From Myrica gale (Eukaryota > Streptophyta > Magnoliopsida > Fagales > Myricaceae), in assembly GCA_963930655.1 (NCBI GenBank), contig OZ005604.1, positions 72,001 through 136,000 on the forward strand: a DNA stretch of 64,000 nucleotides. Reading direction: 5' to 3'. Below the pieces are notes generated by a model. The model saw nothing but the letters and a program-made list of their open reading frames with translations, was not told where the DNA came from and did not search any database. The position numbers and the translations under genes are program-made. Shown in pieces: positions 59,101 to 64,000 of this stretch (positions are counted from its first letter, which is position 1; each line of letters begins with the position of its first letter).

Positions 59101-60252
59101 TTTATGATTAGTGAGCCATGCACATGCTGTCATGCTACCGGGAGAGTGGAAGCTTTAGAGACTTCCTTTTCAAAAATTGAACAAGAAATATGTCGATTGC
59201 TAGTAAGTTTTTTAGAAGCCTTTTGCTCTACTTTATCTACTTTTAAAGATGAAACAGCAAAACACATTATTTGAACATGGCAGTTTGGATAAGATCATAC
59301 ATTTCTTTCATGCATTTCCTTCTTAAAGCACTTATTATTTGTAGTGGTACACCCACCTTTTGTCAAATTTTAACTTTTAAAACAAGTGCCTTATTCCTTG
59401 CGTCCACTAAGATGCGGTGCTGTTATAACTTATACAACCAGTTTGGTCGTATGTTTATTTTTCAGGCAATGATGGACCAGAAAGCAGATCCTGAAAACCC
59501 CAAGTCCTGGCCAAAATTTATTTTGAGGGTTGACCATCTCATGTGCAACTATTTAACTTCAGGGAAAAGGACGAGACTTGCAATCCTAAGTAGCTCGCTC
59601 AAAGTTTGGATTCTTCTGAAGGTATCTTAATAGGAAGTATATTCCAATTCTTATTTTCAAAACTCCATTATTATAGGAATTAAAATAAAATAAAAAAGAG
59701 ATAAATACATTTTTCACTCATGATCTATAGGGGGTTTGGTACATTATATCATAAACTATTAGGTTTGATACATTGTACTATTCAACTATCACTGTTAAAC
59801 ATTTTGCACCCTTCGTCAGATTGGACGGAAATTGAATTTTTTTATCTGAAATAACAATAATGTTCTCGATGACTTAAAGAATTGACAATAATGCCCTCGA
59901 CCAGATATGAACATATGGAAAGTGGGTGAGAGGCATTATTGTCATTTCGGTCTGTATGGAATCCATGGAAAATTATGAAAACTGGTTTCAGTTGACCTAT
60001 ATGGGTGATGAATCTTCATGTTTTCATAATTGGCAATGCTAGCCATCGATTGACAAAGCTGTGATCTATCAGGTTGCTAGAGGTCTCACCAGGGGTGCAT
60101 TCGAAGTCAAACCTTTAACAGATGAAAAGGCAAACAAATATCAGCATCAAGCCACCATTTCTATTTTACGACCACCGGAGACCACGACTAACAGTTATGC
60201 CAAGAAAGTAACCCTCATTCCTGTCAAAAGATGGAAGACCAGTGGGAAATGA
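53104..60252 (+). CDS. RNE: Chloroplast ribonuclease E/G-like protein with CBM20 domain
   Basis: Twelve exons join in phase: 53104-53342, 53766-54018, 54107-55215, 55300-55617, 55728-55769, 56177-56301, 56993-57140, 57782-57854, 58705-58817, 59083-59202, 59466-59621 and 60073-60252, about 958 residues without the 5' exon. An N-terminal CBM20 starch-binding-type domain (AWTIEADLTAGQFLYITGDP, CGVNFKYNYFVKG, IIWRPGP) precedes an acidic linker. The S1 region (LGVITKLVPHMGGAFVNIG, then RKGTKIVVQVVKEGLGTKGP) is split by an acidic insert. The DNase I-like catalytic domain carries SIDVNGGHG near 57050 and VVDFIDM near 57828, whose aspartates match the metal-binding pair of bacterial RNase E. CTCCHATGR near 59119 resembles the zinc-link. 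In Arabidopsis, RNE (AT2G04270) processes polycistronic plastid RNAs with RHON1. Intron 59622-60072 has T/A-rich repeat-like sequence. No damage is seen; only the 5' end is unresolved. Confidence 0.92.
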
Positions 60253-61217
60253 AATTTCGCTGCGGCTTCAGTTGCTTTGGTCTATACAGACATGCATTAC
60301 ATCATTTTTGCTACGAAATTAGCGAAGAGATAAGAATATCATAGCTTGTTCCGTAATTTGTTTGGTCCCTTATTGCCCGCCCAGGCACTTGAAAGTTGGG
60401 TAGGTACATTTTCGAACATTGCTAGGCTGAGAAGTTTTGTTCTCGAGTACAGAATGTTTCTATTGATTAACAGGGGCAGCAATTAGCAATTCGAGAAGAA
60501 TAGCAAGTGATTCACTTTCTTCTCTCAATTACGCGAGTGTCTAAAATATGCTTAATTTCACTTGTTCATTCGTGGACCACGATCATACAATCCCATGCAC
60601 TAACGGCAGGAAGCACAAAAATTTGGCACTCGGGGTTGTTGATTTCTGCGATCAAATCACAAGATAATCCCAGCGCCCTGCAGTCGCTGTCCTGTGAAGA
60701 AAAAGTGCTTGCAGTCTTGGCGTATTTTTGTTTTCGTTTTTTTCATGAGAACAGTCTCGAGGTACTTGTTTTTACACTCAATTTGACTGACCGAGGCCTA
60801 ATCGTTTCAGAGCATACAACACCTCAGTTCAAAAACGAAAAGCACTTCCAACTTGTACGCTCACAGGAGATAAATAATCCGAATCTCAAAACTAAACTAA
60901 ACATGATGTAGATTCAGCAAATCATTAGAACAGTCTAAGAATTTATAAGCACATGGCATCCCGACAAGTTCCGTACTAGAGAACACAGAATAAATTCAAG
61001 CTCTAACCCAAGTTCAATTCGCATCTCGCAAGATAGCAAGTATTAAGACATTGGTTGTTGCTTTTACACGAACAAAACTCATGATTATGCTACTCCGTGC
61101 TAAAACAAAGAATTAAAAGACTACAAATTTTCAGATGCAGCACAATAGCTAAAAGTACAAAAGGACATCTTTAAATATAAGGACGCAACAGGTTTTTTCA
61201 ATCCTCATACATGGTGA
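60253..61217. other. Convergent intergenic region between RNE and AT2G04280-like gene
   Basis: Two convergent genes share this 965-bp gap, so it should contain both 3' UTRs. A 134-codon frame at 60507-60911 has no recognisable motif and I do not call it. Confidence 0.5.
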
Positions 61218-62936
61218 TTAGCTGGCCGAAGCGCTGCAGGTGTTGATGCCATCTTTGCAATCGTTGGTGAGATCATTGAAGGTTTCGATCTGCTTTTTCC
61301 CTCTCAAGAATACTTCCGTATCAACTGACACCCTCATGTAACCATCAAATTCGACTGGATTCCCATGGTTAAGCTTCGTCATCTCTGAGTACCACTCACT
61401 ACTCTCATCCCAAAGATCCTTGTACTCACCAAAGAAATGAGTGGAATACTTGTCCTTTAGAGGGTCAAAGAACGACGTCTCAGGTTCATTTGTCGCAATA
61501 TAAAGGTTCCTCCCATCTTCAATCTTGTCCCTCAAGCTCGAGAGAAGAGCATCAGGTGAAGTATCAATGCCAAGATTAGGCCAGAGCTCCTTGTTCTTTG
61601 CTTTGTCCCCTCTCACGATATGGACAGAATCATAATCCCAATTCAATCTTGATGCGATAGCTGACACTATATCTAGCAACCTTCTCGATTTCCATATTAG
61701 ATGCCATGGTCGTTGAACAACAGACTCGGTCTCTCCTTCACAGACCCTATACCAGTAGTTATCAGGCTCCACAGAACCAAACTTTCTCATAATCAAAGCA
61801 TCCTTCACCTCTGCGAGTTTCATGGGTGTGACCCTATAATCCTCCACCAGATGGAGACCCAACCCATCTTTCTTCTGCCATTTACTCCAATCTAACCAAA
61901 ATTGACCCTGGTCCAACACAGATGCCGCATCTTTCAAATGCTCAAAATCAAAATAAAACCTGAAATCTTTCCCTTCCTCATCCTGATTCGATGAACTATA
62001 AATTGAAGACAGACAGATACTCAGATCCATAACCAATGTTCGATTCAAGTACTGCGCTTCGCCTAAAGCACACAAGAAGCTCCACAAGTAATGGTTCATG
62101 CTCTTGCATCTATCGGTGCCACCGACATAAATCAAGTACTTCCCTTGGCTAAATGACCCCTCAGATTCAATAATTGGTAAGGTATCATTCACAACCTCTC
62201 CAACAACAGGCAATGTAACAACCTGCTCTTGCTTCTCTGATTTCTTCTCAAACCCAGGTTTCTGATTCTTTTTCCTCTTCCTAGCGTTCACACCTGTGTG
62301 GTAGTCCCCAATTCCAATCACACTAAGCGTACAGTTCTCAGACCTTGAAATCACAAATCTCCGGTAGTCCTTATAAAAGGCAGCTCTCTTTCCTTCCTTA
62401 GGCCTAAACCGCCATGCCATATCACAGGTGTTATCATTAGATCCACGAACCGGTTTCCCAAACCGATAAAAATGGATATCCTTAAACCGTTCAATAGTTG
62501 CCCTCATCATCGTATGAAACACCTCTGGATCCCTGCAATCAATCGGGCTATCCACACTGCCCTCACATGAGGTCAGCTCAAGATTACTACTACCGCTGCC
62601 AGGGTCTGCAACTTGAGTCACCTTGTCAACGTCCGTAATGTTTATAAATGTGGCAAATGCAGTTTGGTTCGCAGCCATGAAATCCTCGCCTGTCTTGACA
62701 ACGGTGTTATCAGATTTAAAAGTGGCATTGGAGGTGGACGTGAGGAATGTGGTGATCTTGGTCGACGGGTGAAACAAAGGGTCTTCGGGTTCATAAGTGG
62801 CGGCGATAATTGTAAAGATTAAGACACCAAGTACAAACACAGTGAAGCAGAGATTTCCTATCATTGCCAGGGCATTCTGGCCCAAGTTCTCCGGCCGGAA
62901 GCTTCCGGTTCTCGATAGATAGGACCGACCCAACAT
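61218..62936 (-). CDS. AT2G04280/AT4G12700-like type II membrane protein, intact
   Basis: A single-exon frame of 572 aa. A short basic N-terminus (MLGRSYLSRTGSFRPENLG) is followed by a membrane segment at about residues 26-46 (MIGNLCFTVFVLGVLIFTII), then a Ser/Thr- and Asn-rich lumenal stem with several N-glycosylation sequons. The globular part contains RCKSMNHYLWSFLCALGEAQ, NRTLVMDLSICLSS, RPWHLIWKSRRLLDIV and DYDSVHIVRGDKA, which together resemble the plant family annotated as AT2G04280/AT4G12700 (recorded as calcium-ion-binding, with a fucosyltransferase-like fold). The biochemical activity is not established, and Golgi residence is inferred from the topology. It converges with RNE, as its Arabidopsis counterpart does by locus number. 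The start at 62936 is the first ATG and gives the conserved N-terminus. No defect is visible. Confidence 0.85.
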   Translation of the reverse strand: MLGRSYLSRTGSFRPENLGQNALAMIGNLCFTVFVLGVLIFTIIAATYEPEDPLFHPSTKITTFLTSTSNATFKSDNTVVKTGEDFMAANQTAFATFINITDVDKVTQVADPGSGSSNLELTSCEGSVDSPIDCRDPEVFHTMMRATIERFKDIHFYRFGKPVRGSNDNTCDMAWRFRPKEGKRAAFYKDYRRFVISRSENCTLSVIGIGDYHTGVNARKRKKNQKPGFEKKSEKQEQVVTLPVVGEVVNDTLPIIESEGSFSQGKYLIYVGGTDRCKSMNHYLWSFLCALGEAQYLNRTLVMDLSICLSSIYSSSNQDEEGKDFRFYFDFEHLKDAASVLDQGQFWLDWSKWQKKDGLGLHLVEDYRVTPMKLAEVKDALIMRKFGSVEPDNYWYRVCEGETESVVQRPWHLIWKSRRLLDIVSAIASRLNWDYDSVHIVRGDKAKNKELWPNLGIDTSPDALLSSLRDKIEDGRNLYIATNEPETSFFDPLKDKYSTHFFGEYKDLWDESSEWYSEMTKLNHGNPVEFDGYMRVSVDTEVFLRGKKQIETFNDLTNDCKDGINTCSASAS

Positions 62937-63359
62937 TTCTAAGAACCAGAAGTTGCTTCGACAATCAAAGAATTAAGAATGAAGGAATTAAGAAAGAAGC
63001 TTTAGGGTTTAGCTATGGGATGATGAAATTTCAGATCTTGGAAGTAATACATGGAAGATGAAAATACCATAAGGATGGGCTTTGGAGATCTATCAGTGAG
63101 TATGGAAAGAAGACAGTTTTTAAGAGTGGCTATACAACGAAAATGAAAACAATAATTCTAAGAATTCGATAAGATTGCCGACAGATTGTCTACCTTAACC
63201 GCCCTCAACTGTCAGTCGCATAAGGCCTGGGATAGCACCTTCATTAAGGATGAGCCCTCGGTATTTATCTCGGCAGCTCTGGCACAAAGAAAGCAAAGCT
63301 CCGACTGCGTGTTCAGTGCTAACTAGGGATCCATCTTCAACCGTCTCTACAAGGGTTAA
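62937..63359. promoter_or_regulatory. 5' region of the AT2G04280-like gene
   Basis: This is the upstream side of the minus-strand gene and would hold its leader and promoter. I see no cis-element that stands out. Confidence 0.4.
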
Positions 63360-63750
63360 AATTCCACCATCAAAATTTGGGTTTGGTTATGGTGCTGATG
63401 GACGGGCACGATTATATTTTCAAGATCTAAGGGTTCATAACACGCTATATCAATTAATGAATATGACCCGCAAATTTGACTTGTTTTATTGCTGACCCGT
63501 GAATGAGATCCGTCGACTACTACATGAATCGTGCGACCGCTATATGAAGAGGTCGACATCTACGTGAAGCGGTCGATCGACTCTCATTCGCGAGTCGGCA
63601 GTAAAACGGGTCGAATTCGCGGGTCATATTCATTAATTGAGGTGAAGTATTATGAGCCCTTGGATCTTGAAAATATAATCGTGGCCGTCCATTAGCACCC
63701 TCAGCCTCTTAGGCATCAACACCATAACCCGTTCCTCAAAATTTGAAATT
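63360..63750. mobile_element. Long foldback (inverted-repeat) element
   Basis: The left arm (about 63375-63488) and right arm (about 63596-63740) are reverse complements. GGTTATGGTGCTGATG on the left matches GGTTATGGTGTTGATG on the reverse of the right, and GATTATATTTTCAAGATC and CAATTAATGAATATGACCCG are shared. The inner segments also pair (TGAATGAGATCCGTCGAC with CGAATGAGAGTCGATCGAC), so nearly the whole 390 bp folds on itself. The right arm carries a short extra segment (CCTAAGAGGCTGAGGG on its reverse strand). I could not fix exact ends or a TSD. Confidence 0.75.
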
Positions 63751-64000
63751 GCAATTCGTCCCTCTTCGGATTTAGAAATGATTTCTAGCATGCCTGTTGT
63801 TTTTTCAGCAAATTTGGAGTACTTGCATTCTTTAAGGAGGACAATGAGAGGGGAACTGTTCTTGCATCAAGAATTGCAGTGGAATTCTTGGAGAGGTTAG
63901 GACTTGTTTGTTTGCCCAAAATTTTGGGGTACAAAATTTCTAACAAAATAAACATATTTCAAAATTTTTAACTTTTACACATACATTTCAAATTGTTCAC
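63751..64000. other. Intergenic to window end
   Basis: Nothing recognisable as a gene or repeat in the last 250 bases. Confidence 0.5.

Noticed and set aside
1-64000. CRISPR arrays, operons, phage or other prokaryotic systems
   Set aside because: No direct-repeat/spacer arrays or bacterial gene layout; the sequence is clearly plant nuclear DNA.

Overview
This is nuclear DNA of a flowering plant. The evidence is GT-AG introns in AT-rich sequence, plant-only families (a CONSTANS-like B-box/CCT factor, a XERICO-type RING-H2 protein, a chloroplast RNase E with an N-terminal CBM20 domain) and a dense layer of plant transposons (Copia, L1-type LINE with C-terminal RNase H, hAT, Mutator-like, PIF/Harbinger-like). 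The gene set fits a non-grass angiosperm; I cannot place it more finely.

Layout. 1-4067: AT-rich sequence with a SINE-like fragment, a small MITE and a decayed hAT-like element. 4068-5876 (-): an apparently intact three-exon BMT5-like (DUF2431) methyltransferase gene with a Mutator-type foldback element in intron 2. 5877-9402: low-complexity sequence and a 696-bp TIR element. 9403-19775 (+): remains of an At3g27390-like membrane protein gene, split by a Copia element (9985-14781) and a LINE (15430-19544). 20063-21424: a non-autonomous hAT with a perfect 8-bp TSD. 21495-30586 (+): a decayed KNL1/Spc7-like kinetochore gene holding a second LINE (17-bp TSD) and the second copy of the foldback element. 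31947-33130: two small MITEs. 35260-38149 (+): a complete COL9/COL10-like gene. 40626-45609: a complete hAT element with a perfect 8-bp TSD and an uninterrupted 728-codon transposase. 47708-48172 (+): an XERICO-like RING-H2 gene. 49529-49965: a truncated O-fucosyltransferase fragment. About 51.6-60.25 kb (+): the RNE gene, with every exon from the CBM20 domain to the stop resolved. 61218-62936 (-): an intact single-exon AT2G04280-like gene. 63360-63750: a long foldback repeat.

Working genes and relics. Five genes look functional: BMT5-like, COL9/10-like, XERICO-like, RNE and the AT2G04280-like gene. They do not form a pathway. XERICO, RNE and the AT2G04280-like gene occur in the same order in Arabidopsis, by locus numbers recalled from memory, so the right half looks like an ancestral gene block. 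The left half is a transposon-eroded zone where two genes died. I found no new biosynthetic or defence system. The most notable items are the possibly active hAT element, the two-copy Mutator-type foldback family with 9-bp TSDs, and the dead KNL1-like copy.
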